From assembly GCA_035565775.1 (NCBI GenBank), contig DATMRW010000012.1, forward strand, positions 318,090-382,089: a DNA stretch of 64,000 bases, read 5' to 3'. The translations under genes and the position numbers were made by a program. Of the stretch, positions 12,275-21,683 are shown one piece after another; the stretch's first letter is position 1, and each line of letters starts with the position of its first letter. The notes beneath the pieces were generated by a model. It did no database searches. It was not told the DNA's origin and was given only the letters and a program-made list of their open reading frames with translations. The stretch comes from PRO6 sp035565775 (GTDB taxonomy: Bacteria > Pseudomonadota > Alphaproteobacteria > Rhizobiales > Xanthobacteraceae).

Positions 12275-14251
12275 TCATGCAAGGCATCTGAACAGCAGGG
12301 CCGGCTCGTGCATCGGGTCGATGCGAAGGTGCACGCCGCCCCATTCGACAGGGCGACGCTCGCCGGTCATGAGATTTTCGAGCGCGGAAATCCGCCGCCA
12401 CTCTCCGCCAACCGAAATTTCAATGTCGCCGAGTGCAAGCCAGAACTCATGAACGCTGCCGGAGAGCGCGATGGCAGCCGCGATCATGTTGGTGCGATCG
12501 GGTGAAAATTTGACGAAGCCGATGACGTTGTCATCGTCGATGTGCAGGAACTGCAGATTGCTGGTCTGCTGAAGGGCGGCGTTCTCGCGGCGCGCCCTGT
12601 TGAGCGCGCGAATATAAGGCTTGATGTTGCCCGGCTTGTTCCAGTCGCGCGTTTTGATCTCGTATTTTTCCGAGTCGATGTATTCTTCGCGGCCCGGGAT
12701 CGGCTCGTGCTCGATCAGTTCGAAGCCATTGTAGATGCCGTAGGAACTCGAAAGAGTTGAGGCGAGCGCGGCGCGTGTCTTGAACATCCAGACTTCGCCG
12801 CTCTGCAAATGGTAAGGCAGAATATCCGGCGTGCTGACGAAAAAGTTGGGCCGGTAGTAGTCTCGCTCGGGGTAGCGGGTCAGCTCGCGAAGATATTCCT
12901 CGATCTCCCATTTTCCGGTGCGCCATGTGAAGTAGGTGTAGGACTGGGTGAAGCCGCGCTTGGCGAGGCCCTTCATGACTTTCGGCCGGGTGAAGGCTTC
13001 GGACAGGAAGATGACGTCGGGATGCGCGAGCTGGATGTCCCGGATCAGCCATTCCCAGAAGTCGAAAGGTTTCGTGTGCGGGTTGTCGACCCGGAAGATC
13101 GACACGCCCTGCGCGATCCAGAAGGCGATGATATCACGCAGAGCCTCGCGCAGCGCCTGAGGGTCGCTGCTGTGAAAATCCGGGTTGACAATATCCTGAT
13201 ATTTTTTCGGCGGATTTTCGGCGTATTTCATCGAGCCGTCGGGGCGACGGCGGAACCATTGGGGATGCTGCTTGAGCCAGGGATGGTCGGGCGCGCATTG
13301 CACGGCGAAGTCGAGGGCAACTTCCATGTTCATGCTCTTGCACGCCGCGACGAAGGCCCGGAAGTCGGCGACGGTGCCAAGCTCGGGATGCACCGCGTCA
13401 TGCCCGCCTTCGGCGGCGCCGATCGCGTAAGGGCTGCCGGGATCGCCTTCGGCCGCCGTGACGGCGTTGTTGCGCCCCTTGCGATTGATGCGGCCGATCG
13501 GATGAATGGGGGTGAGGTAGACAACGTCAAAGCCCATGTCCGCGATGTCCGGCAGCCGCGCAATACAATCCGCAAACGTGCCGTGCTTGCCGGGAATGCT
13601 CCCCTGGCTGCGCGGAACCATTTCGTACCACGCGCCGGTGCGGGCGCGGGGACGGTCGACCATCAACGGAAAGTCCGCAGTGCGGGTCAGGTCGGCGCGG
13701 TGCTGGCTGAGCATCATTGCGTCGGCAAGTTCTCTGGTCAGTAGCGGCGCAATTTCGCCGGTCTTGAGAAACGCCTCGCACTGGCGGACGATCATTGCCG
13801 CGTGATGCTTTGGCACGGCGCTCGCCTTGGTCAGCAGCGTGGCGCCCTCCAGCGCCTCGAGTTCGACCGCGAGTCCGGCATTCTGCTTCAGCGTCACATC
13901 GTGCTGCCAGGTGGCGAATTCATCCGTCCACGCCTCGATGGCATAAACGTGGCGGCCGATTTCCTTAGGGGTGAACGTCGCCGTCCAGCGGTCATTGTCG
14001 TGGTGGCGCATCGGCTCGCGATGCCAGTGCTCGTCGCCCTCCCGGCGCCAGAGCAGCGCGGCTTTGGTTACGTCGTGGCCGCCGCGGAAGATATCGGCCC
14101 AGACCTCGATAGGTTCGCCGACGATCCGCTTGACCGGATAGCGGCCGCAATCAATCAGCGGATAAATTTCCTCAATGTGAAACGGATCGAGGGCGGCCGG
14201 CTGATCTTGCGTTTCGGGGAGTGGTTGGTTGACAGTCGGGTTTACGGACAT
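12275..14251 (-). CDS. glgE: Alpha-1,4-glucan:maltose-1-phosphate maltosyltransferase
   Basis: A 658-aa GH13_3 enzyme that extends alpha-1,4-glucan with maltosyl units from maltose 1-phosphate. Signature segments are IEEIYPLIDCGRYPVKR at the N-terminus, DVVYLTPIHPIG, ALDFAVQCAPDHPW, FRVDNPHTKPFDFWEWL (nucleophile Asp), IFLSEAFTRPK (acid/base Glu) and FFVSTPDIL. The ATG at 14251 has a GGAG 12 nt upstream; an in-frame TTG at 14269 is possible. It is the first gene of the glgE-treS-glgB-glgX operon and diverges from malQ across a roughly 110-bp gap that must carry both promoters. No glgA or glgC is present in the window. Confidence 0.96.
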   Translation of the reverse strand: MSVNPTVNQPLPETQDQPAALDPFHIEEIYPLIDCGRYPVKRIVGEPIEVWADIFRGGHDVTKAALLWRREGDEHWHREPMRHHDNDRWTATFTPKEIGRHVYAIEAWTDEFATWQHDVTLKQNAGLAVELEALEGATLLTKASAVPKHHAAMIVRQCEAFLKTGEIAPLLTRELADAMMLSQHRADLTRTADFPLMVDRPRARTGAWYEMVPRSQGSIPGKHGTFADCIARLPDIADMGFDVVYLTPIHPIGRINRKGRNNAVTAAEGDPGSPYAIGAAEGGHDAVHPELGTVADFRAFVAACKSMNMEVALDFAVQCAPDHPWLKQHPQWFRRRPDGSMKYAENPPKKYQDIVNPDFHSSDPQALREALRDIIAFWIAQGVSIFRVDNPHTKPFDFWEWLIRDIQLAHPDVIFLSEAFTRPKVMKGLAKRGFTQSYTYFTWRTGKWEIEEYLRELTRYPERDYYRPNFFVSTPDILPYHLQSGEVWMFKTRAALASTLSSSYGIYNGFELIEHEPIPGREEYIDSEKYEIKTRDWNKPGNIKPYIRALNRARRENAALQQTSNLQFLHIDDDNVIGFVKFSPDRTNMIAAAIALSGSVHEFWLALGDIEISVGGEWRRISALENLMTGERRPVEWGGVHLRIDPMHEPALLFRCLA

Positions 14252-14361
14252 CGGCAATCGCGTCTCCAAAATGGCCGAGACGTGGGACGCCAGACCAAGT
14301 CGGACGGCGTACCTTTGGTTCCCGTTTTCTGGAACTCATTTGAGAACAGCCGATTGTCGCC

Positions 14362-16149
14362 ATGTGGCAAGCCGGACCGGTGAAGCGGATGGACATTTTT
14401 GAACAAGCGGATCGACACGGGATCGAGACTGGCTTCTTCGACGCGTTCGGCCAGTGGCGCACGGCTGACGAAGAACTGCTCCGAACCGTCATCGGCGTGA
14501 TGGATGTTTTGGGCGAAACCGGCGATGGGAGCGCTCCCCTCGCGCCCCTCGAGCCGGTGCAAGCCTTCGATGGCGCGTTCGGCCGTGTATGGGTGATTGC
14601 TATCCAGCTCTATTCTTTGCGTTCGGCGATGAATTGGGGGATCGGCGACTTCGGCGATCTGCGGCGCCTCGTCGAGATCGCCGGAGCGGTGGGGGCGGCC
14701 GGCATTGGCCTCAATCCGCTACACGTTTTGTTCGCCGATCAGGCGGAGGACTGCAGTCCGTATTCACCGAGCAGCCGGCTGTTTCTGAACACGCTTTACA
14801 TCGATCTCTCGGCGCTGCCCGAACTGCCAGAGGCCTTTGTGCGGGACAATGCCGCTAAGATCGATGCAGCGCGCGCCGCGCCGCTCGTCGACTATCCAGG
14901 GGTTGCAAGGCTGAAGGCGCACGCGTTGCAGGCCGCGTTCGCGCAGTTCAAGGCGGCGGCTGCGCCGGAACGGCGCGCGGCGTTCGAGAGTTTTCGGCGG
15001 AACGAGGGGCGGACACTCTCGCGCTTCGCAGCCTTCGAGATTTTGCGGCGCGAACATGGCGGGCCGTGGTGGCTCTGGCCGGTCGAATGGCGCGAACCGG
15101 ACGACGGGCGGATCGCCGAACTGCGGGCCGGTCCGCTCGGCGATGCGATGGCGGCGGTCGAGTTCGCCCAATGGTGCGCCAGCGAACAACTCGATGCCTG
15201 CGCCCGGCGGGCGGCGGAACTGCAGATGCCGGTCGGCCTCTATCTCGATCTCGCCGTCGGCGTGAAGGCCGACGGCTTCGACGCGTGGAACGATCAGAAA
15301 ATCATCTCGCGGCTGCTCTCGGTCGGTGCTCCACCCGATGTCCTGAACACGGTCGGGCAGAACTGGGGGCTGGCAGGATTCATGCCGGTTGGTTTCAGGC
15401 ATGCCGGCTTTGAAGCCTTTCGCGCGATGCTGCGGGCGTCGATGCGCTATGCCGGGGCAATCCGGCTCGATCATGTGCTTGGCTTGAAGCGCCTCTATCT
15501 CATTCCCCATGGCTTTACGCCGGATCGCGGCGTCTATGTCCGCATGCCGCTGGAGCATCTGCTCGCCGCAGCTGCGGAGGAGAGCCTTGCCCAGCGATGT
15601 GTTGTCATCGGTGAGGACCTTGGCACGGTGCCGGAGGGCTTTCGTGACGACCTTGCCCGCTGGGGCCTCTGGTCCTACCGGGTGATGATGTTCGAGCGCG
15701 ATCACTACGGTGATTTCCTCGATGCCGCATGCTATCCGCCGAAAACCCTCGTGACCTTCGCGACACACGATCTGGCGAGCTATGAAGGGTGGCGGCGGGG
15801 CCTCGACCTTGATGTCAAGGAAGGCATTGGCCTCAATCCGGGCGAAACGCGCGAGGGCCGGCGCGAGGCGGTGGTGCGACTGGAGGCGGCGCTTCGCCGC
15901 CAAAGCATCGGGCGGGTGGATTTCGCAGGCGTCGTCGCGTTTTTGTCGCGGACACCGTCGCGGATCCTTGCGATCATGATTGAGGACGTTTTGGGCTTGA
16001 CCGATCAGGTCAATATCCCCGGCACGATCACCGAGCATCCGAACTGGCGGCGCAAGCTGCCCCTCACGCTGGAAGAGTTGCGGCAGGCGAAGAATATTGA
16101 GGCGCTGCTGGTGGCGCTCGAGGAGCGGCGCAATCATCGACGGGGATAA
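14362..16149 (+). CDS. malQ: 4-alpha-glucanotransferase (amylomaltase)
   Basis: A 595-aa GH77 enzyme that moves maltooligosaccharide units between alpha-1,4 chains and releases glucose. Diagnostic segments are LYSLRSAMNWGIGDFGDL, AGIGLNPLHVLF, AIRLDHVLGLKRLYLIP (nucleophile Asp), VVIGEDLGTVPEGF (acid/base Glu) and FATHDLASYEGW. It is somewhat shorter than E. coli MalQ (about 690 aa), mainly at the N-terminus. No strong ribosome site distinguishes the ATG at 14362 from GTG 14380 or ATG 14389. It diverges from glgE and probably recycles the oligosaccharides released after debranching. The next gene starts 13-22 bp downstream. Confidence 0.94.
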   Translation: MWQAGPVKRMDIFEQADRHGIETGFFDAFGQWRTADEELLRTVIGVMDVLGETGDGSAPLAPLEPVQAFDGAFGRVWVIAIQLYSLRSAMNWGIGDFGDLRRLVEIAGAVGAAGIGLNPLHVLFADQAEDCSPYSPSSRLFLNTLYIDLSALPELPEAFVRDNAAKIDAARAAPLVDYPGVARLKAHALQAAFAQFKAAAAPERRAAFESFRRNEGRTLSRFAAFEILRREHGGPWWLWPVEWREPDDGRIAELRAGPLGDAMAAVEFAQWCASEQLDACARRAAELQMPVGLYLDLAVGVKADGFDAWNDQKIISRLLSVGAPPDVLNTVGQNWGLAGFMPVGFRHAGFEAFRAMLRASMRYAGAIRLDHVLGLKRLYLIPHGFTPDRGVYVRMPLEHLLAAAAEESLAQRCVVIGEDLGTVPEGFRDDLARWGLWSYRVMMFERDHYGDFLDAACYPPKTLVTFATHDLASYEGWRRGLDLDVKEGIGLNPGETREGRREAVVRLEAALRRQSIGRVDFAGVVAFLSRTPSRILAIMIEDVLGLTDQVNIPGTITEHPNWRRKLPLTLEELRQAKNIEALLVALEERRNHRRG

Positions 16150-16171
16150 GAAGGAGAAGGAATTGTCCGGC

Positions 16172-17011
16172 ATGAAACACAAGCGGTTCGGCGCAAGCGG
16201 CGTTCAGGTTCCGGTGATCGGGCAGGGTACGTGGTATATCGACGAGGGCGACCGCAAGGCTGCAATCGCCGCTTTGCGCAAGGGCATCGATCTCGGCACG
16301 ACCCATATCGACACGGCCGAGATGTACGGCGACGCCGAACTCGTCGTGGCCGATGCTATCGCCGGCCAGCGCGACGAGGTGTTTCTCGTCTCAAAAGTGC
16401 TGCCGAGCAACGCATCGCGGCACGGCACTGTCGAGGCCTGCGAGCGCTCGCTCAGGCGGCTGCGCACTGATCGGCTTGATTGCTATCTGCTGCACTGGCG
16501 CGGCAGTTATCCGCTCGACGCTACGGTAGCGGCGATGGAGGAACTGAAGCAGGCGGGAAAGATCCTGTCATGGGGCGTCAGCAATTTCGATGCCGGCGAT
16601 CTCGATGAACTGCTTGCGGTGGCGGGGCCGGGCAAGATCGCGTGCAATCAGGTGCTGTATCATTTGAAAGAGCGGGCGATCGAGCACGCCGTCCTTCCCT
16701 GGTGCGAGGCGAATGATGTTGCTGTAGTCGCCTATTCGCCGTTCGGGCACGATGATTTTCCCTCGCCAGCGAGCAGCGGAGGGCGGGTGCTGCAAGAAGT
16801 CGCCGATGCGCATAGCGCGACGCCGCGCCAGGTCGCGCTGGCCTTTCTCACGCGGCATCCGTCGATGTTCGCCATCCCGAAAGCGGCTTCGCTGCGCAAT
16901 GCTGTGGACAATGCCGAGGCCGGCAGCCTCGTGCTGCCCTCAGATGATCTCGCAAGACTCGACGAGGCGTTTCCACGTGGCGCGAAACCGCGCAGCCTGC
17001 CGATGATCTGA
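16172..17011 (+). CDS. Aldo/keto reductase
   Basis: A 279-aa NADPH-dependent oxidoreductase of the AKR superfamily. The catalytic tetrad is visible as D47 and Y52 (HIDTAEMYG), K75 (LVSKVLP) and H108 (YLLHWRG), and the cofactor-end motif FAIPKAAS is present. Family length is usually 270-330 aa. The start is uncertain: an in-frame TTG at 16163 has GGAG at ideal 6-nt spacing, whereas for the ATG at 16172 that site is 15 nt away. It follows malQ closely on the same strand, so cotranscription is likely, but no carbohydrate substrate can be deduced. Confidence 0.88.
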   Translation: MKHKRFGASGVQVPVIGQGTWYIDEGDRKAAIAALRKGIDLGTTHIDTAEMYGDAELVVADAIAGQRDEVFLVSKVLPSNASRHGTVEACERSLRRLRTDRLDCYLLHWRGSYPLDATVAAMEELKQAGKILSWGVSNFDAGDLDELLAVAGPGKIACNQVLYHLKERAIEHAVLPWCEANDVAVVAYSPFGHDDFPSPASSGGRVLQEVADAHSATPRQVALAFLTRHPSMFAIPKAASLRNAVDNAEAGSLVLPSDDLARLDEAFPRGAKPRSLPMI

Positions 17012-17101
17012 CCGCGCGAAGATGAGGAACGTTTCGCCGGACAGGTCATCCAATGGCCTGAGCAGGGAAGCCTAGATTGTGCTTTTGCTTCCACAACGTT
17101 C

Positions 17102-17515
17102 ATGATAGCCATGCCGCGAGTGGGGTTTTGGATGGCACGATCGGCGTTCTGGAGACGGATAGGGGCGGGGGCTGCTTGGGCGGCCGTCTATGCTTTTGTC
17201 CTCAACGCCATGCTTGCTACCAGCCTTCTCGCAGCGACGCCGGTGATCGATACCGTCGGAGGCTACGTGATCTGCATCGCCAATCCCGCCCAGGCTTCGG
17301 ATTTGGCCGAGAAAGACGGTGCAGCCAAGCGCGCAGCCAGCCATTGCAAATCATGCTTGCCGGGACTGGCGCATGCCTTGCCCCCGCCGAATGCGCCGGA
17401 TGTTTATGAGCGGGTTGCGGTTGCAGCTCCTCAGCATTTTGCTTTCCAGCAGCGGCTGAAACAATTTGCGTCGCTGTCGCCTTATCGGCCGCGCGGCCCT
17501 CCGACTGTGCTCTGA
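17102..17515 (+). CDS. DUF2946-like small membrane/exported protein
   Basis: A 137-aa protein with one hydrophobic N-terminal stretch (about residues 22-45, AAWAAVYAFVLNAMLATSLL) and a Cys pair in HCKSCLPG near residues 82-89, followed by a Pro-rich tail. This layout resembles the DUF2946 family, whose members often sit next to TonB-dependent receptors and are suspected of metal (copper) handling. Here it directly precedes such a receptor by 52 bp on the same strand. ATG codons at 17102, 17111 and 17132 are all possible starts. The function is an inference from layout and neighbour; the family assignment is moderate. Confidence 0.6.
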   Translation: MIAMPRVGFWMARSAFWRRIGAGAAWAAVYAFVLNAMLATSLLAATPVIDTVGGYVICIANPAQASDLAEKDGAAKRAASHCKSCLPGLAHALPPPNAPDVYERVAVAAPQHFAFQQRLKQFASLSPYRPRGPPTVL

Positions 17516-17567
17516 CGAGCTTTTTTCCTTCCTTCCAAATAATTAGTCCGTTCGTCGGAGAAGTTTC

Positions 17568-19724
17568 ATGTCTATCCCTCACGCCAGGGCGGCTTCGCTT
17601 TGGCTTGCGTCAGCAGCCGTGCTGCTGGCGCCTGTGCCGCTTGCCGCGCAAACGCAGCAGGAATTGCCGGCCGTCGTCGTGCATGCCGATCGTGCCGCCC
17701 GACCGGCGGCGCGCGCGCCGCAGCAGGCAAGCCCCACCGCGCCACAGGACGCAAACTCCAATCCTGATTCCAGCGGCCGCAGCGCGCTCGCGATCCTTTC
17801 CGTTCAGCAGGCGCTGCGGGAAATCCAGCGCACGCCGGGCGGTGTCGCGCTGGTGCCCGCCAATGCCTATCGGAGCACGTCCGTCGCCAACACCATCAAG
17901 GACATTCTAAACTATGTGCCGGGCGTCTTCGCGCAGCCGAAATGGGGCGACGATACGCGGCTTTCGATCCGCGGTTCCGGCCTGTCCCGCAACTTTCATC
18001 TGCGCGGGGTTCAGCTCTATATGGACGGCATCCCGATCAACACCTCCGACGGCTACGGCGATTTTCAGGAGATCGAGCCGACCGCATATGACTATGTCGA
18101 GGTCTACAAGGGGGCGAATGCGCTGCGCTTCGGCGCCAACTCGCTCGGCGGCGCCATCAATTTCGTGACGCGGAACGGGCGCGATCCCTATCCCAACGGA
18201 GCGTCATTCGATATAGGCGCGTTCGGCTTCAGCCGCCTGCAGGCCAATGCCGGCGGCGTCAACGGGCCGTGGGACGGTTTCGTCACCGGCTCGGCGCAGC
18301 GGGCGGATGGTTATCGCGACCACAGCGACGGGCATGCCTATCGCCTCAGCGGCAATGTCGGCTACCAGATTTCGCCGGATTTCGAGACCCGGTTCTATCT
18401 CAACGCCAACAGCGTGCGTCAGCGCATCCCCGGCACGGTGTCGAAGGAAGCGGCCTTGACGACACCGGAAGCGGCCGCTCCCAACAACGTCTCGATGGAT
18501 CAGCAGCGCAACATCGATACGGTGCGGATCGCCAACAAGACGACGATTCGCTTCGACGATACCAAGGTGGAATTCGGCGCCTTCGCGATCGACCGACACC
18601 TGATGCATCCGATCTTCCAGTGGCTTGACTACCGCTACCACGACTATGGCGGCTTTGCGCGGATCACCGACGACCGGATCATCGGCGGCTATCGCAACCG
18701 CCTCGTGGCGGGGGTGAATGTGCTCAATGGCTGGATCGACAACCAGCAATTCGCCAATATCCGCGGCGCGAAGGGCGCGCTCCTGTCGTCGTCGATCGAT
18801 CGCTCGACGAACACGTCGGCCTATCTCGAAAATTCCTTCTACGTCGTTCCCAACGTTGCGATCATCGCCGGCACCCAATTTCTCCATGCGACGCGGGCGC
18901 GCGAGGATCGCTTCCTCGGCGATGGCGATCAGTCGGGCCGAACATCGTTCGATCTGTGGTCGCCGAAGGCAGGGCTCCTCTGGAACGTCGACCCGACCTG
19001 GCAGGTGTTCGCCAACGTCTCGCGCAGCGCGGAGGTGCCGAGCTTCGGCGAAAGCTCCGCTGCGGCGTCGATCCCGTGGACTTCGATCCGACCGCAGCGC
19101 GCCACCACCTATGAAATCGGCACGCGCGGCAACCGCCCCGATCTGCAGTGGGAACTGACCGCCTATCGCGCTCAGATCCGCGATGAGCTGTTGTGTCTCT
19201 ATAGCGCGTTCGGTACCTGTCAGGTGACGAATGCTGAGCGTACGGTGCATCAGGGTATCGAGGCAGGGCTCGGCGCCGCGGTGCTGAAGGGCTTGCTCGT
19301 GGACGGCGACGCGCCGGACAAGCTCTGGCTCAACATCGCTTACACCTTCAGCGACTTCCACTTCGACAACGATCCGGTGTTCGGCAACAACCTGCTGCCG
19401 GGCGCGCCGCGCCACTTCGTTCGCGCGGAACTGCTCTACAAGCATCCGGCGGGTCTCTACTTCGGTCCGAATGTCGAATGGGTGCCGGAATCCTACTATG
19501 TCGACAGCGCCAACACGTTGCGGACGCAGGCCTATGCGATCTGGGGTCTGAAGCTCGGCTATGACAAGGGTGGACCTTTCTCGGCCTATATCGAGGGGCG
19601 GAACCTTGCCAACACCGCCTATATTGCCAGCGCGAGCATCACCGATCGCGCCACGCCGATCTCGCCTCTGTTTGAGCCCGGCACCGGCCGCGCCGTCTAT
19701 GCCGGCATGAAATATCGCTGGTAA
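17568..19724 (+). CDS. TonB-dependent outer-membrane receptor (FecA-like)
   Basis: A 718-aa receptor. Residues 1-27 form a signal peptide ending LPLAAQ-like (VPLAAQ). The plug domain (about 85-215) shows IKDILNYVPGVFAQ, LSIRGSGLSRNFHLRGVQLY and VYKGANALRFGANSLGGAI, and the beta-barrel ends with the C-terminal aromatic residue W (KYRW). It should import a TonB-energised ligand across the outer membrane. GGAGAAG precedes the ATG. It probably forms a unit with the upstream DUF2946-like gene. The ligand cannot be read from sequence: plug features resemble ferric-citrate/siderophore receptors, while the neighbour hints at a metal. A palindrome at 19778 likely ends transcription. Confidence 0.92.
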   Translation: MSIPHARAASLWLASAAVLLAPVPLAAQTQQELPAVVVHADRAARPAARAPQQASPTAPQDANSNPDSSGRSALAILSVQQALREIQRTPGGVALVPANAYRSTSVANTIKDILNYVPGVFAQPKWGDDTRLSIRGSGLSRNFHLRGVQLYMDGIPINTSDGYGDFQEIEPTAYDYVEVYKGANALRFGANSLGGAINFVTRNGRDPYPNGASFDIGAFGFSRLQANAGGVNGPWDGFVTGSAQRADGYRDHSDGHAYRLSGNVGYQISPDFETRFYLNANSVRQRIPGTVSKEAALTTPEAAAPNNVSMDQQRNIDTVRIANKTTIRFDDTKVEFGAFAIDRHLMHPIFQWLDYRYHDYGGFARITDDRIIGGYRNRLVAGVNVLNGWIDNQQFANIRGAKGALLSSSIDRSTNTSAYLENSFYVVPNVAIIAGTQFLHATRAREDRFLGDGDQSGRTSFDLWSPKAGLLWNVDPTWQVFANVSRSAEVPSFGESSAAASIPWTSIRPQRATTYEIGTRGNRPDLQWELTAYRAQIRDELLCLYSAFGTCQVTNAERTVHQGIEAGLGAAVLKGLLVDGDAPDKLWLNIAYTFSDFHFDNDPVFGNNLLPGAPRHFVRAELLYKHPAGLYFGPNVEWVPESYYVDSANTLRTQAYAIWGLKLGYDKGGPFSAYIEGRNLANTAYIASASITDRATPISPLFEPGTGRAVYAGMKYRW

Positions 19725-19777
19725 GGGCACTGCAATCCGGCCGGCGCGTTGGCGGAAGGTCAGAATTGGAAAACACA

Positions 19778-19805
19778 GGAATTGCCGGGAGCTCCCGGCA
19801 ATTCC
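19778..19805. terminator. 28-bp perfect palindrome between convergent genes
   Basis: GGAATTGCCGGGAG is followed immediately by its exact reverse complement, giving a 14-bp stem with no loop in duplex form. It lies between the receptor stop and the acyl-CoA synthetase stop, the place expected of a bidirectional terminator. There is no T-tract, so a factor-assisted terminator or cruciform is also possible. Confidence 0.6.
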
Positions 19806-19819
19806 CATTGCAGACAGCG

Positions 19820-21388
19820 TCAGTTCACCTGTCGGTCGCGCCCTGCCCAATAGGGTTCACGCAATTGGCGCCGAAGAATTTTGCCCGACGCATTGCGCGG
19901 CAGCGCGGCAATGAACTCGACGGTCTTGGGGGTCTTGTAGCCCGCGATCCGCTGGCGGGTGAAGGCGATCAGCTCATCTGCATCGACGCTGGCGCCGGGC
20001 CGCATCACTACGATGGCTTTCACAGCTTCGCCCCAGGTGTCGTCGGGCACACCGATCACGGCGACTTCGGCGACCGCCGGATGATCGGCGACGGCATTCT
20101 CGACTTCGGCGGGATAAACGTTCTCCGCGCCGGTCACGATCATGTCTTTGATGCGATCCTGAATGTAGACGTAGCCGTCCTCGTCCATGTAGCCGGCGTC
20201 GCCGGTGCGCAGCCAGTTGTCGGCGCTCAGCGTTTGCCGCGTCGCCTCCGGCTGGTTCCAGTAGCCGACCATGTTCGAATCCGAGCGCGTGGCGATCTCG
20301 CCGATCTCGCCCGGCGGCAGGGGATTGCCCTCAGCATCCAGCACCGCGAGCTCGACACCCGGCATCGCCTTGCCGGCGGCGCGCAGCCGCTGTGAGCCTT
20401 CGACGTGATCTTCCGGCGGCAGCACGACGATGGTGCCGGTAGTTTCCGTCGCGCCGTACATCTGCACGAAGCCGCAGCCGAAAACGTCGATGCATTCCTT
20501 CAGCAATGCGACTGGGATCGGCGATGCGCCATACAGCATGTAGCGCAGGCGCGAATAGTCGACCTGCCGGGCGCGGGGCTGGCGGACGACGAACTGCATC
20601 GCGGCCGGCACCATGAACAGTTTTGTGATCTGATGCTTCTCGAAGAAGTCGAGCACCTTGGTCGGATCGAACTCGCGCATAATCACACCCTTGGCGCCGT
20701 GGACGATGCCGAGCACCCCCCAGCCGGAGCCGCCGATATGCGAGACCGGCATCGCGACAAGCGAAACGTCGTCGGCGCTCCAGATATTCCAGTCCGGCGG
20801 ATTGTCCTTGCCGAGGCGACTGAGATTGAGCGCGTTCCTGTGCGACAGCATTGCGCCTTTCGGATTCCCTGTGGTGCCGGAGGTGTAGAGCTGGAGCGCG
20901 ACGTCTCCTTCCGCGATCGGAATGTTTGGATCGGCATCGCTTTGCCGGTCGCGCCAGTCCGCATAGTTTTGCCAACCGTGGGCGGCGCCGTCGGTGACGA
21001 TGATCGTTTGCACGTGCTGCAACTTGTCGCCGATGTCGCGCACGAGATCGGCGAAGGCCATGTCGACGAACAGGATGCGGGCCTGCGTGTCGTTGACGAC
21101 ATAGACGATTTCCGGCGGCGCGAGCCGCCAGTTCACCGGCGCCATCACGACGCCGGCTTTCATGGCGCCGAACATCAGCTCGAAGTAAATGTCGCTGTTC
21201 TTGCCGAGGAAGGCGAGGCGCTCGCCTTTCCCGATGCCGAGGGCGTTGAGCCCGTTGGCGACCTGGTTGGCATGCTGGTCGAGTTCGGCAAATGTCGTCT
21301 CGCGCTCCTCGAAGTAAAATGCGGTCGCATCCTTTCTCGATCTTGCCTGCTCGCGCAAAACATCCGTCAGGGTCGTCGGCTCAGACAT
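19820..21388 (-). CDS. Acyl-CoA synthetase (AMP-forming, long-chain fatty acid/benzoate type)
   Basis: A 522-aa ANL-superfamily adenylating enzyme that activates a carboxylic acid to its CoA thioester through an acyl-AMP. Motifs are YTSGTTGNPKGAML (A3 P-loop), QMYGATETTG (A5), WLRTGDAGYMDEDGYVYIQDR (A7/A8 hinge) and LPRNASGKILRR with the A10 lysine. The ATG at 21388 is preceded by GAAGGG and opens a normal FadD-like N-terminus; the in-frame extension upstream has no family resemblance. Transcribed away from the ABC transporter operon across about 295 bp. The acyl substrate is not deducible. Confidence 0.93.
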   Translation of the reverse strand: MSEPTTLTDVLREQARSRKDATAFYFEERETTFAELDQHANQVANGLNALGIGKGERLAFLGKNSDIYFELMFGAMKAGVVMAPVNWRLAPPEIVYVVNDTQARILFVDMAFADLVRDIGDKLQHVQTIIVTDGAAHGWQNYADWRDRQSDADPNIPIAEGDVALQLYTSGTTGNPKGAMLSHRNALNLSRLGKDNPPDWNIWSADDVSLVAMPVSHIGGSGWGVLGIVHGAKGVIMREFDPTKVLDFFEKHQITKLFMVPAAMQFVVRQPRARQVDYSRLRYMLYGASPIPVALLKECIDVFGCGFVQMYGATETTGTIVVLPPEDHVEGSQRLRAAGKAMPGVELAVLDAEGNPLPPGEIGEIATRSDSNMVGYWNQPEATRQTLSADNWLRTGDAGYMDEDGYVYIQDRIKDMIVTGAENVYPAEVENAVADHPAVAEVAVIGVPDDTWGEAVKAIVVMRPGASVDADELIAFTRQRIAGYKTPKTVEFIAALPRNASGKILRRQLREPYWAGRDRQVN

Positions 21389-21683
21389 GATATGCCCTTC
21401 GATGATCGTGATTGCGATGTGATATGTTTGCCTGCGCGCGTGCTGAAAACAAGCGGTCCGTTGGCTGCCGGCGAACCAAATTTCTTGCATTGCGACAAAA
21501 GTAATTTCCTCATCGTTGGCGTGACGAGGCAAAAACATGCTGGTCACGATCAAAGAAATGAGTTTAACTCCCTCCGGCTAGGAGTGCGGCAACGTCCGTC
21601 AAATGGTCTCAGGCGACGGTAAGATCGCGCCCGCATAAAACAAGATGCTGGAATACGTCCGGCACTTTCGGGGAGAGAATGCC

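Noticed and set aside
18204..19850. 548-codon minus-strand frame opposite the TonB-dependent receptor
   Set aside because: Antisense to a receptor with plug and barrel motifs; no domain of its own.
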